A stretch of DNA of 64,000 nucleotides from Microplitis mediator (GCF_029852145.1 NC_079974.1:17400082-17464081); one strand, 5' to 3'. Counted from the stretch's first letter, positions 25,903 to 35,868 are shown. Translations and numbers: made by a program. The notes: a model not told the origin generated them from the letters alone.

Positions 25903-26781
25903 GAATATATAAATATATATTTATAAATTTATTTCAATGATAAAAACAGTATTTTTAATCGCTACCTGCTAAAGAAAAAATCGCTAGCCGCTAGCGAAAT
26001 AATCGCTTGCAGCTAACGATTAAAAATCGCTAGCTGCTAAAGAAAAAAATCGCTAGCAGATAGCGATTATTTTTTTCAGTGTAATGTATAAAAACCTTGA
26101 GAGTTGAGTCGCTTATACAGGGTCCATTGGCTGTCTTGCTCATTGACGGGATTTTTCACTTTTTGCCATGAATACGGTGCGTAATTTACATAAGGATTAT
26201 AAGTATATAATGCTACTGAATTATCAGAATACTGACATATGAATACTGATGAAAGTAAATTGTTCTTCCACATTAATTGAAGTGTATTCCATGCATTATT
26301 GCATGATTCATTAGAAGTTTCAACGATAAGAAATCTCGAATCAATATTCCACCATGACGAAGATTTCATTTCTCGAAGAATCGTTTGGAGTTGATTTGAT
26401 GACAGAACATATGTAGGCCATTTAGAAAAAGATAACTTTTGGTAATCGCTTGCTTTGAAATTTTTATCGATGAAAACCATGGACATAGTCTCGTTAATTA
26501 ATAAAGTTTCATAAATTATTTCTTTGAGTTCATCAAAAACAATAACAGGAGCCAAGTTATCAAAAAAGCATGCATCACTAAGTGTCAATTCCTACAATAT
26601 AAACGAAGAATAATCGAATGATTTACGTATATATTTTTATTATAAAAATTACCATTTTTTGATGAATCAGTAAACTTCTGTTTTGTGATGATTCTGCATA
26701 AGCCCAAGATATTATCAATAAAAAACAAAAAGTTGTTAATTTTTTTGAAACTCTTATTATGTTATTCATTTGTATAATCAT
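19310..26781 (-). CDS. Divergent ionotropic receptor (IR), array gene 2, with TE-filled intron
   Basis: Exons 26653-26781, 26096-26591 and 19310-20532 give an open frame of 615 aa with exon lengths identical to gene 1 (129, 496, 1223). The protein starts with a signal peptide (MIIQMNNIIRVSKKLTTFCF), and exon 3 carries M1, the pore loop, M2 with YQGRMSAYST, and M3, as in gene 1. Intron 1 is 61 bp. Intron 2 is 5563 bp because a 5478-bp transposon complex is inserted in it; without it the intron would be 83 bp. Donor and acceptor remain intact, so the gene may still be spliced, but an intron about 65 times longer and full of hairpins could reduce expression. Exon 3 is closest to gene 1. Ligand unknown. 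Confidence 0.75.
20836..21000. repeat. (AT)n-rich tract
   Basis: Interrupted TA dinucleotide repeat; probably the site in the foldback centre that received later insertions. A matching AT tract lies at about 25850-25925. Confidence 0.85.
21403..21659. mobile_element. MITE, GAGTAAATATTTTCTT word family
   Basis: A 257-bp element. The left end is CACTGAGAAAAAAAACTT and the right end is an inverted version with the last base changed. The flanking dinucleotide is TA on both sides. The body has repeated words of the type CTTGAATCAAGAAAATATT and CTCGGT-GAAGTA. Confidence 0.65.
21812..22033. mobile_element. MITE, TCAAGAAAATTTTCTTGA word family (copy 1)
   Basis: A 222-bp element with ends CACAGAAAC and CTGTG and TA target duplication. 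It interrupts one of the 125-bp tandem units at TAC-ATGACA; the third unit gives the empty site. Words TTTTCTTGAATCAAGAATAT recur in both orientations. A second copy is at 24384-24586. Confidence 0.8.
22321..23526. mobile_element. CCCGGG foldback element, TATATAATTAGACC word family
   Basis: A 1206-bp element. The left end is CCCGGGAAAAAATGATTTTG and the right end is its inverse. The flanking dinucleotide AT (22319-22320, 23527-23528) is a likely target duplication, and neighbouring tandem units give the empty site. The first about 115 bp, including the terminal CCGGGA motif, occur four times in a row, starting near 22321, 22435, 22550 and 22666. The body is built from TATATAATTA / TAATTATATA words. 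The plain centre (about 22800-23240) is AT-rich. Confidence 0.85.
23590..25850 (+). repeat. Three diverged direct copies of an interspersed repeat tail
   Basis: Three direct copies run about 23590-24080, 24081-24975 and 25130-25850. Each contains ACAAATAAGTCAGAT, GACAGAAACAAT, AATTGATGGCTGTAAT, TTTCATCTCAATCAGAT, GACAGAGAGACAGACAGAC, and a 3' end CCTATAGATTTATATATTAG followed by TATAGATA repeats. The short repeated tail and the lack of terminal inverted repeats fit the 3' part of a non-LTR (RTE-like) retroposon. No coding frame remains. The second copy carries a MITE (24384-24586) that the third lacks. Confidence 0.6.
24384..24586. mobile_element. MITE, TCAAGAAAATTTTCTTGA word family (copy 2)
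   Basis: A 203-bp element with ends CACAGAAAAAAC and TTTTTGTGTG and TA target duplication (24382-24383, 24587-24588). The sister repeat copy at about 25425-25440 (AATCTAATCTATGAAAAAAA) is an exact empty site. Confidence 0.88.
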
Positions 26782-27560
26782 TTTTTTTTTTCCAATGTAC
26801 ACTGTCCGAAAGTTTTTAATGAAACGCAATCAATGACTGACTAATGTTTCTTGACAACTTAGCTTTGTTTCGAGGTTGAGCCGACATGCATTCCCTTTTG
26901 CTAATCATTATGTACACGGTAATCGTGATAATGTGCAATTATTCAATTATCTATATACATTATTTATTCATTGATCGTATAATATATCTCCTTATTATCA
27001 CATATCATTGTTAGATCTGAATCAAATATTATTTGTACTAAGAAACAAGTTATTCTATCTTTGAATTTTAATATTAAGTAATGAGGAAAAAGCTTGGACG
27101 ATTTAAGCTTTGATTTTGCTATCTAATAAAGCAATTAGATATTTTTGAGAGTGAAAATGTAGATCACATAAAAAAAACTTTCGTTCTAATTGATTTATGG
27201 TTCTGATAAGCGAAAGTGTTACACGCAAATCATTTTGTAATGGACGATTTAACACGTTATACACATATATGTAGGAGTTCTATTACCGTTTTTTGAATCA
27301 GAGGTATTGTTTAAGAACGCTTGGACAACAATTACTGATAACTCATCTTAAGTGAATGGCTTTGGACAATTTGCACTCACACATGATCATAATGAAAGCA
27401 TTAATAGAAAATATACAGCAAAAGTAACGTTCTTAACAGTAATAGTATAGAAAATGTACAAAAAATTTTTTGCTTCATTAGACGCATTAGTTCATGTGTA
27501 TAATTTATTCAAAACTTTAATGTGCGAATGTATCACACGCAACTTTGACAAAAATCTTTA
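26782..27560 (-). promoter_or_regulatory. Conserved upstream flank of IR gene 2
   Basis: About 780 bp, nearly identical to the flank of gene 3 (31970-32750) and similar to that of gene 1. It contains one copy of the TTCTGATAAGCGAAAGTGTT / ACACGCAAAT block. Promoter function is inferred from conservation and position only. Confidence 0.4.
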
Positions 27561-27574
27561 CCTATTTTTTCATT

Positions 27575-27666
27575 AATCAAAAATTAATGTTTTCTGATGA
27601 TTTTACATAAATCCAAGGTACTATAAATATAAAACAAAAAGTACTTGATTTTTTTAAAAACCTCAT
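27575..27666 (-). pseudogene. Relic of an IR exon 1
   Basis: On the minus strand, ATG at 27664-27666 opens a signal-peptide-like stretch (MRFLKKSSTFCFIFIVPW) that aligns with exon 1 of the intact genes but reaches a stop after about 30 codons. No matching exon 2 follows. The same relic is repeated 5188 bp away at 32760-32854. Confidence 0.65.
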
Positions 27667-28229
27667 CGTCACTTTCAAGTATATATATTTTTTTTGTTTT
27701 TGACACAATGTTTGAAGTTTTTCTAGCTAAGTGTAGATGACTAACGAGTGTTTGTTGATAAGCATGATTCGTTTCAGATTGAGCTAACACGCATTAGATT
27801 ATGCATATGAATGATTAATTATATAATTACTCTGACCTATGTAATTTTTTAATAATTTATTCATTGAAGCGTGACTCTTGTTTTTCTTAGAACCATCTAT
27901 CATTGTGGGAAAATACATCAATACACATAGCTCACAATCACGAATTAATTGTAACAGAAAACAAGACAGTAAATTCTAAATTTAAGTTAAAATTGGGAAG
28001 GGATCATTTGAGTATAAAATACTTTCGGTGGCAAATGATTTTGCTTCGATTTGAACAATTAAATTCCTAATTACGAAAATACATACCCACGGGTATGTTG
28101 AGCGCGCACAACAAATTAAAGTGATAATCGATTATTAAGTTATAACATATTTTAATTGATTTATCACTGAGCTTTTATTACTTATTTTTGCTATAGAACC
28201 AACGTCATTTTTACCACACATATTAACTT
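27667..28229. other. Array spacer upstream of the relic and 3' of IR gene 3
   Basis: AT-rich and gene-free. It is nearly identical to 32855-33417. Confidence 0.5.
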
Positions 28230-28468
28230 CCCGACTAGAAATTTTTATGTGAGATCTATTGGGTCCTTATGGGTTTTCCCACTTAGGTCCCACACAGAAC
28301 CCAATAGGATAAAACTTACAATGATTTAATTTCTTTTCGATTTGGATTTCCCAATTGGGTTGTTATTGGGTCCTCATATGGATTTTTCCTATTAGACATG
28401 TCTAATTGGAACCCGATGAGGTCCAAATGTATACCCTGGGCGATCCCACAGTTCTTTCGATAATCGGG
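28230..28468. mobile_element. MITE, CCCAATTGGGTCC word family (copy 1), across the gene 3 end
   Basis: A 239-bp element with imperfect inverted ends, CCCGACTAGAAA on the left and TTTCGATAATCGGG on the right. The body is made of TATTGGGTCC / CCCAATTGGG words. It lies at the junction of the last exon and 3' flank of IR gene 3 and encodes the last 22-23 codons and stop of that gene. The same element, same size, is at 33418-33656, so the insertion predates the unit duplication. Genes 1 and 2 lack it. Confidence 0.75.
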
Positions 28469-29726
28469 TGAACCGGTGGAAAGAAATTTCAACAATAAAA
28501 GCAACTATACTCGTCGATAAACAAACTGCCCAAAATAAAAATACATAATATAAATCGGGCAGTGTAATCTGTCGATAATTACTCCATATTTCAATTTCCA
28601 TGAGGTTAAGCTTTTGTATTGGCTCTTGTATTTGTTTATTTCTCCAATAATTCAAAATACCGGCGCGAGTCAATTTCGATAATATTTTATCAGCTTTATT
28701 TTTGAAGGGCCAGTCTTTTCGCACGAAAAAACTCGCAAATTTTTGATTGTTGTCTAGTACCACGTGTAAATTATGTTTCATAGCACCGGGTAAATTACGT
28801 TCTGAAATACCAATACAAGCTGTTCGAAATTTGTCATCATCAACAACGAATTTGTAGCAACTACCATTTGAATAATGGACATATTTTTTTTGTTCGTCTG
28901 TCCAATCATCAATACCCAAAAGATTTATAAGATAACTTCCCATATAAATGGTATATTTTAAATTTTGTAAATCAGCGATACTGTTAACTGCTTCTTTTTG
29001 AACTTTCGTCGAATAGGCTGACATGCGACCTTGATATTCATTATTTATAATCATAACAAAAATAATTATAAAGGTGAAATAAATTCTCAATGAACATCTA
29101 CAAAAGCTAGACTCCATACTTATGCTTAATAACAATCGCAAAATTTCAAGTAATCCGGATCCAAAATCTAGCCTCTTGCAAATCATTAATATTATAAAAG
29201 AAATTGTTAATAATAGACCAGTAAGAACGATTACTTCAGTACTGCAGATAGAACCAGTATCTTCAAAAAAAAAAATTACTTTTTGAGGACGCGTAATTAT
29301 CAAAAAATTTTCAGTATGTCTCGGATAAAGAAAGTTCATGTCAGGATCAGCATATGTAAAGACCATGATATTTAGGAACAAATCATTACTGATTGTCAAA
29401 TGTGTCAACGATATTTCACTCGTGCTATCTCCTGTTCTAACCAAATCAGATACATCAACGTAAGATATTATAAGTGTGACGTTTAAGGAATGAAGTAATT
29501 GACGAAAAATTTTTGAATTATAATAGTACAACTTATCACTTAAAGAACTGATATTAAAAACTTTTCCAGACTCCGATGATACTCCTGGACGTGGTACTGC
29601 TTTCGCGGTGACATTATATCCATTTAAATGTTTGGTTTTATCGAAAAATAAGTTGTCGCAGTCAGATCCATCTAAGTAGAAAAATTCGAAATTTTTTAAT
29701 GATTAATATTCTTTATTTTTACTATA

Positions 29727-31259
29727 GGGGAAGGTGGCCCAAAGCGGATAGGCGCTTGTGCGCCGACGCATGAAACGCAAGGGACAAGGTATGCATATGT
29801 CGAGGTTATCCGAGTACTTCCAAGTTTCGCTCAGTCCCAAACGAGCATTAATGAAGCGGTATGGCGTAATTACACACAATTAAAAAAAAATTAATAATTT
29901 CTTAAAATAATTAAAGGTAGGGGAAGGGGGGGGGGAAATGGGCCCCTGGGGGCAAAACGGGCCCCCTAAAATTTTGGATGCCTCGAAATATTAGGGGGCA
30001 AAATGGGCCCCAAAGTTTTTAACATGAAAAGTGTTTTGGGCGGGGAAGGGGAAAAATGGGACATTGAGGCAAAATGGACCACTGAGGAAAAATGGTCCCC
30101 TCAAAATTTTTAACATGAAAAGTGTTGGGGGGGGGGGGGTAAAATGGGCTGTCTAGACTTTGAAAACCTGCAAAAAGTTTCAAAACACAAAACAAGCGAC
30201 AAACATACATTGAGTTTTGTTGGGGGCCCGTTTTCCCAACTTTTCAGGATTTTTTAATTTTCATAGACACAGCAAATTAACACCAAAAACTCAGCAGAAG
30301 GAAAAAAAAGTGAAACAAGCTGAAAAACTCGCATTATAAAAATTTTTTGAGGGGGGCCCATTTTGTCCCATATTTTTTAATTTTTTATTTTTAATGTACA
30401 GAACAAATTAACGTCAAATACTTGGAGAGGGAGTGAAAAAAAGTAATACAAGTAAAAAAAACTGAGGATTTGAAAATTTTTTCTTTAAGGGGCCCATTTT
30501 GCCCCCCCCCCCCTTCCCCTATATATTTTCTGATTATTCAAAAACGAATACACTTATTATATCGTTGATAATTTCCTATTAATTTGAGCCTATTTAAGGT
30601 AAAATTGAGAAAATAATATTAGCGTTTTGCTTTGAATTATTTGAGTTTAGCATCACTTGGATAAAAAACGTGTTCTCGGTCAAAGCGGTTAGGGCAAAGC
30701 GGGTAGGACAAAAACTGCTAGAAACTAATTAAAATAGTCAAAAATTATTTTTTACCGGTACCCAGTGCGTACCGTACAGTAATACACCAAAATCTGCGAA
30801 AGACTGAATAATTAGTCGAATATTATTATTACTTATATAATTAACAAAAAAATTCAATTACAAGTTACCGATTAAATAGTCATTTATATTGAAGTATTGC
30901 TATATTTAATAAGTTAATCGTTTAAGTTGTTAAAGACTGATTAAATTAAACTAAAATTATTATTTAAATATCTAAAATAAGCATATTTCCCTTAATTGTA
31001 GTGCCAACCCGCTTTGCCCGAACGGATTACCCGCTTTAGCCCCCCCCCCCCCCCCCCCTAGGGCAAAGTGGTTTTTGGGAGTGTTTTTTAATTTTAATAA
31101 TAAATCATAAATTAATACAAATTTATACAATATTGTTTATTGATTTTAAAGTTCGATAAATCCTCTATCAAAAAAAAAATAAATCATTATTACCATCATA
31201 CAAATACTAAATTTTTTCGGCTCTTAACGTTAACATACCCGCTATAGGCCACCTTCCCC
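29727..31259. mobile_element. GGGGAAGG...CCTTCCCC foldback element in IR gene 3 intron 2
   Basis: A 1533-bp element with ends GGGGAAGGTGGCCCAAAGCG and, inverted, GGGGAAGGTGGCCTATAGCG. The target duplication is TA (29725-29726 and 31260-31261). Words of the type GGCAAAGCGGGTAGG recur, along with an 18-nt C-run near 31040-31058. Removing it leaves a 77-bp intron, against 83 bp in genes 1 and 4. A related element is nested inside at 29920-30519. No coding frame. Confidence 0.82.
29920..30519. mobile_element. Nested GGGGAAGG element, GGGGCAAAATGGGCCCC word
   Basis: A 600-bp element with ends GGGGAAGGGGGG and CCCCCCTTCCCC and TA target duplication (29918-29919, 30520-30521). The words GGGGCAAAATGGGCCCC and AAAGTGTTTTGGG repeat in the left arm. 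It is inserted inside a member of the same broad family. Confidence 0.8.
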
Positions 31260-31969
31260 TACAACATGTTAATATATAAATACCTTGAAAGTCGAGTCGC
31301 TTATACAGGGTCCATTGGCTGTCTTGCTCATTGACAGGATTCTTCACTTTCTGTCATGAATGCGGTGCGTAGTTTACATAAGGATTATAAGTATACAATG
31401 CTACAGAATTATCAGAATACTGGCATATGAGTACTGATGAAAGTAAATTGTTCTTCCACATTACTTGAAGTGTATTCCATGCATTACTGCATGATTCATT
31501 AGAAGTTTCAACGATAAGAAATCTCGAATCAATATTCCACCATGACGAAGATTTCATTTCTCGAAGAATCGTTTGGAGTTGATTTGATGACAGAACATAT
31601 GTAGGCCATTTAGAAAAAGATAACTTTTGGTAATCGCTTGCTTTGAAATTTTTATCGATAAATATCATGGACGTAGTCTCATTAATTAATAATGTTTCAT
31701 AAGTTATTTCTTTGAGTTCATCAGTAATAATAACAGGAGCCAACTTATCAAAAAAGCATGCATCACTAAGTGTCAATTCCTACAATATAAACGAAGAATA
31801 ATCGAATGATGTACTTATATATTTTGATTAAAAAAATTACCATTTTTTGATGAATCAGTAAACTTCTGTTTTGTGATGATTCTGCATAAGCCCAAGGTAT
31901 TATCAATAAAAAACAAAAAGTTGTTAATTTTTTTGAAACTCTTATTATGTTATTCATTTGTATAATCAT

Positions 31970-32750
31970 TTTTTTTTTTTCCAATGTACACTGTCCAAAA
32001 GTTTCTAATGAAACGCAATCAATGACTGACTTATGTTTCTTGACAACTATGCTTTGTTTCGAGGTTGAGCCGACATGCATTCCCTTTTGCTAATCATTAT
32101 GTACACGGTAATCGTGATAATGTGCAATTATTCAATTATCTATATACATTATTTATTCATTGATCGTATAATATATCTCCTTATTATCACATATCATTAT
32201 TAGATCTGAATTAAATATTATTTGTACTGAGAAACAAGTTATTCTATCCTTGAATTTTAATATTGAGTAATGAGGAAAAAGATCCTACGATTTAAGCTTT
32301 GATTTCGCTATCTAATAAAGCAATTAGATATTTTTGAGAGTGAAAATGTAGATCACATAAAAAAAACTTTCGTTCTAATTGATTTATGGTTCTGATAAGC
32401 GAAAGTGTTACACGCAAATCATTTTGTAATGGACGATTTAACACGTTATACACATATATGTAGGACTTCTATTACCGTTTTTTGAATCAGAGGTATTGTT
32501 TAAGAACGCTTGGACAACAATTACTGATAACTCATCTTAAGTGAATGGCTTTGGACAATTTGCACTCACACATGATCATAATGAAAGCATTAATAGAAAA
32601 TATACAGCAAAAGTAACGTTCTTAACAGTAATAGTATAGAAAATGTACAAAAAATTTTTTGCTTCATTAGACGCATTAGTTCATGTGTATAATTTATTCA
32701 AAACTTTAATGTGCGAATGTATCACACGCAACTTTGACAAAAATCTTTAC
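31970..32750 (-). promoter_or_regulatory. Conserved upstream flank of IR gene 3
   Basis: It is almost identical to the gene 2 flank 26782-27560, with a constant 5188-bp offset. Candidate shared promoter region. Confidence 0.4.
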
Positions 32751-32759
32751 CATTTTTTA

Positions 32760-32854
32760 ATTAATCAAAAAATCGATGTTTTTGATGATCCTACATAAAT
32801 CCTAAGTATTATAAATATAAAACAAAAAGTACTTGATTTTTTTAAAAACCTCAT
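32760..32854 (-). pseudogene. Second copy of the IR exon 1 relic
   Basis: Duplicate of 27575-27666, with ATG at 32852-32854 on the minus strand and no usable exon 2 after it. It was carried along by the segmental duplication. Confidence 0.65.
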
Positions 32855-33417
32855 CGTCACTTTCAAGTATATATATTTTTTTTGTTTTTGACACAATGTT
32901 TGAAGTTTTTCTAGCTAAGTGTAGATGACTAACGAGTGTTTGTTGATAAGCATGATTCGTTTCAGATTGAGCTAACACGCATTAGATTATGCATATGAAT
33001 GACTAAGTATAAAATCACTCTGACCTATGTAATTTTTTAATAATTTATTCATTGAAGCGTGACTCTTGTTTTTCTTAGAACCATCTATCATTGTGGGAAA
33101 ATACATCAATACACATATAGCTCACAATCACGAATTAATTGTAACAGAAAACAAGACAGTAAATTCTAAATTTAAGTTAAAATTGGGAAGGGATCATTTG
33201 AGTATAAAATACTTTCGGTGGCAAATGATTTTGTTTCGATTTAAACAATTAAATATCTAATTACGAAAATACATACCCACGGGTATGTTATGCGCGCACA
33301 ACAAATTAAAGTGATAATCGATTATTAAGTTATAACATTTTCATTGATTTATCACTGAACTTTTATTACTTATTTTTGCTATAGAACCAACGGCATTTTT
33401 ACCACACATATTAACTT
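32855..33417. other. Array spacer, 3' flank of IR gene 4
   Basis: Near-identical to 27667-28229. A short open frame on the plus strand is incidental. Confidence 0.5.
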
Positions 33418-33656
33418 CCTGACTAGAAATTTTTATGTGAGACCTATTGGGTCCTTATGGGTTTTCCCACTTAGGTCCCACACAGAACCCAATAGGATAA
33501 AACTTACAATGATTTAATTTCTTTTCGATTTGGATTTCCCAATTGGGTTGTTATTGGGTCCTCATATGGATTTTTCCTATTGGGCATGCCTTATTGGAAC
33601 CCAATGAGGTCCACATGTATACTCTGGGCGATCCCACAGTACTTTCTATAGTCGGG
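33418..33656. mobile_element. MITE, CCCAATTGGGTCC word family (copy 2), supplying the gene 4 stop
   Basis: A 239-bp copy of the element at 28230-28468. Its right end TTTCTATAGTCGGG overlaps the last codons of IR gene 4: read on the minus strand, CGA CTA TAG encodes Arg, Leu, stop (33646-33648). The dinucleotide TT on both sides (33416-33417 and 33657-33658) may be the target duplication. Confidence 0.75.
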
Positions 33657-35628
33657 TTAACCGGTGGAAAGAAATTTCAACAATAAAAGCAACTATACTC
33701 GTCGATAAACAAACTGCCCATAATAAAAATACATAATATAAATCGGGCAGTGTAATCTGTCGATAATTACTCCATATTTCAATTTCCATAACGTTAAGCT
33801 TTTGTATTGGCTGTTGTATTTCTTTCTTTCTCCAATAATTCAAAATACCGGCGCGAGTCAATTTCGATAATATTTTATCAGCTTTATTCTTAAGAGGCCA
33901 GTCTTCGCGCACCAAAAAACTCGCAAATTTTTGATTGTTGTCTAGTGCCACGTGTAAATTATGTTTAATAGCACCGGGTAAATTACGTTCTATAATACCA
34001 ATACAAGCTGTTCGAAATTCGTCATCATCAATAACGAATTTGTAGCAATCATCATTTGAATAATGGACATATTTTTTTTGTTCGTTTGTCCAATCATCAA
34101 TACCCAAAAGATTTTTAACATAAGTTGCCATATAAATGGAATATTTTAAATTTTGTAAATCAGCAATACTGTTAACTGCTTCTTTTTGAACTTTCGTCGA
34201 ATAGGCTGACATGCGACCTTGATATTGATTATTCATAATTATAACAAAAATAAGTATGAAGGTGAAATAAATTCTCAATGAACATCTACAAAAGCTAGAC
34301 TCCATACTTATGCTTAATAACAATCGCAAAATTTCAAGTAATCCGGATACAAAATCTAGCCTCTTGCAACTCATTAATATTATAAGAGAAATTGTTAATA
34401 ATAGACCAGTAAGAACGATTATGCTGGTGCTGCAGATAGAACCAGTATCTTCAAAAAAAGAAATTACTTTTTGAGGACGCGTAATAATCAAAAAATTTTC
34501 AGTATGTCTCGGATAAAGAAAGTTCATGTCAGAATCAGCATTTGTAAAGACAATGGTATTTAGGAAAATATCATTACTGTTTGTCAAATGTTTCAACGAT
34601 ATTTCACCCGTTCTATCTCCTGTTGTAACCAAATCAGATAGATTAACGTAAGATATTATAAGTGTGACATTTAAAGAATGAAATACTTGACGAAAAATTT
34701 TTGAATTATAATAGTGCAACTTATCACTCAAAGAACTGATATTATAAACTTTTCCAGACTCCGATGATACTCCTGGACGTGATAGTGCTTTCGCGGTGAC
34801 ATTATATCCATTTAAATATTTGGTTTTATCAAAAAATAAGTTGTCGCAGTCAGAACCATCTAAGTAGAAAAATTCGAAATTTGTTAATGGTTGATATTCT
34901 TTATTTTTATTTTGGTTACACTACATGTTTATGTATAAAAACCTTGAAAGTCTCGTTGCTTATACAGGGTCCATTGGCTGTCTTGCTCATTAACGGGATT
35001 TTTAACTTTCTGCCATGAATACGGTGCGTAATTTACGAAAGGATTATAAGTATACAATGCTACAGAATTATCAGAATACTGACATATGAATACTGATGAA
35101 AGTAAATTGTTCTTCCACATTACTTGAAGTATATTCCTTGCATTATTGCATGATTCATTAGAAGTTTCAACGATAAGAAATCTCGAGTCAATATTCCACC
35201 AGGACGAAGATTTCATTTCTCGAAGAATCGTTTGGAGTTGATTTGATGACAGAACATATGTAGGCCATTTAGGAAAAGATAACTTTTGGTAATCGCTTGC
35301 TTTGAAATTTTTATTGATGAAAATCATGGATATAGTCTCGTTAATTAATAAAGTTTCATAAATTATTTCTTTGAGTTCATCAGTAATAATAACAGGAGCC
35401 AACTTATCAAAAAAGCATGCATCACTAAGTGTCAATTCCTACAATATAAACGAAGAATAATCGAATGATGTACTTACATATTTTGATTAAAAAAATTACC
35501 ATTTTTTGATGAATCAGTAAACTTCTGTTTTGTGATGATTCTGCATAAGCCCAAGATATTATCAATAAAAAACAAAAAGTTGTTAATTTTTTTGAAACTC
35601 TTATTATGATATTCATTTGTATAATCAT
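33646..35628 (-). CDS. Divergent ionotropic receptor (IR), array gene 4
   Basis: Exons 35500-35628, 34943-35438 and 33646-34859, with introns of 61 and 83 bp, give an open frame of 612 aa. The order is a signal peptide (MIIQMNIIIRVSKKLTTFCF), conserved N-terminal exon 2, ligand-binding region with the phrase FLYPRHTENFLIITRPQKV, M1, pore loop, M2 with YQGRMSAYST, second lobe, and M3 near the C-terminus. Exon 2 is about 94 percent like gene 1 by eye, but the first part of exon 3 is only about half identical, so the binding pocket differs and the ligand may too. The stop codon comes from a MITE end, making the tail three residues shorter than in genes 1 and 2. It probably acts in chemosensory neurons. 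Confidence 0.8.
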
Positions 35629-35868
35629 TTTTTTTTTTCAATGTTCACTGTCCAAAAGTTTCTAATGAAACGCAATCAACGACTAACTAATGTTTCTAGA
35701 CAACTTAGCTTTGTTTCGAGGTTGAGCCGACATGCATTCCCTTTTGCTAATCATTATGTACACGGTAATCGTGATAATGTGCAATTATTCAATTATCTAT
35801 ATACATTATTTATTCATTGATCGTATAATATATCTCCTTATTATCACACATCATTATAAGATTTGAAT

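Larger units (their letters stand above)
20604..26081. mobile_element. 5.5-kb insertion bounded by CGCTAGC-word foldback ends
   Basis: The ends read CACTGAAAAAAATAATCGC and its inverse, with target duplication TA (20602-20603 and 26082-26083). About 170-250 bp at each end are inverted copies of each other, rich in AATCGCTAGCTGCTAGCGATT words and then AT-rich DNA. The original element was probably a short foldback of about 500 bp with an (AT)n centre. Later elements filled that centre: an interspersed repeat with a TAGAT-type tail and at least four small MITEs. There is no transposase frame. It sits in intron 2 of IR gene 2. Confidence 0.85.
28392..31969 (-). pseudogene. Divergent ionotropic receptor, array gene 3, with nonsense codon
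   Basis: Exons 31841-31969, 31284-31779 and 28392-29671 keep the array plan, with good splice sites. In exon 2 the tryptophan codon of the conserved phrase APYSWQKVK is TGA (31354-31356), which stops translation at codon 185 of about 634, before any membrane segment. At the other end the stop seen in gene 4 (TAG) is TCG, so exon 3 runs 22 codons further through a MITE to TAA at 28392. Intron 2 (29672-31283) holds a 1533-bp transposon. Exon 3 itself is open and intact, with M1, pore, M2 and M3. Hence this is either a young pseudogene or an allele, unless the codon is read through, as proposed for some fly IR pseudogenes. Confidence 0.78.

Noticed and set aside
14654..35628. Polydnavirus (bracovirus) segment or viral gene cluster
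   Set aside because: The genes carry small introns, receptor topology and paralogous flanks; no virulence-gene family or direct-repeat junction of a proviral segment is visible.
14654..35628. Odorant receptor (7TM) or gustatory receptor family
   Set aside because: Only three membrane segments after a signal peptide and a long extracellular part, with the pore loop between M1 and M2, fit IRs and not seven-helix receptors.
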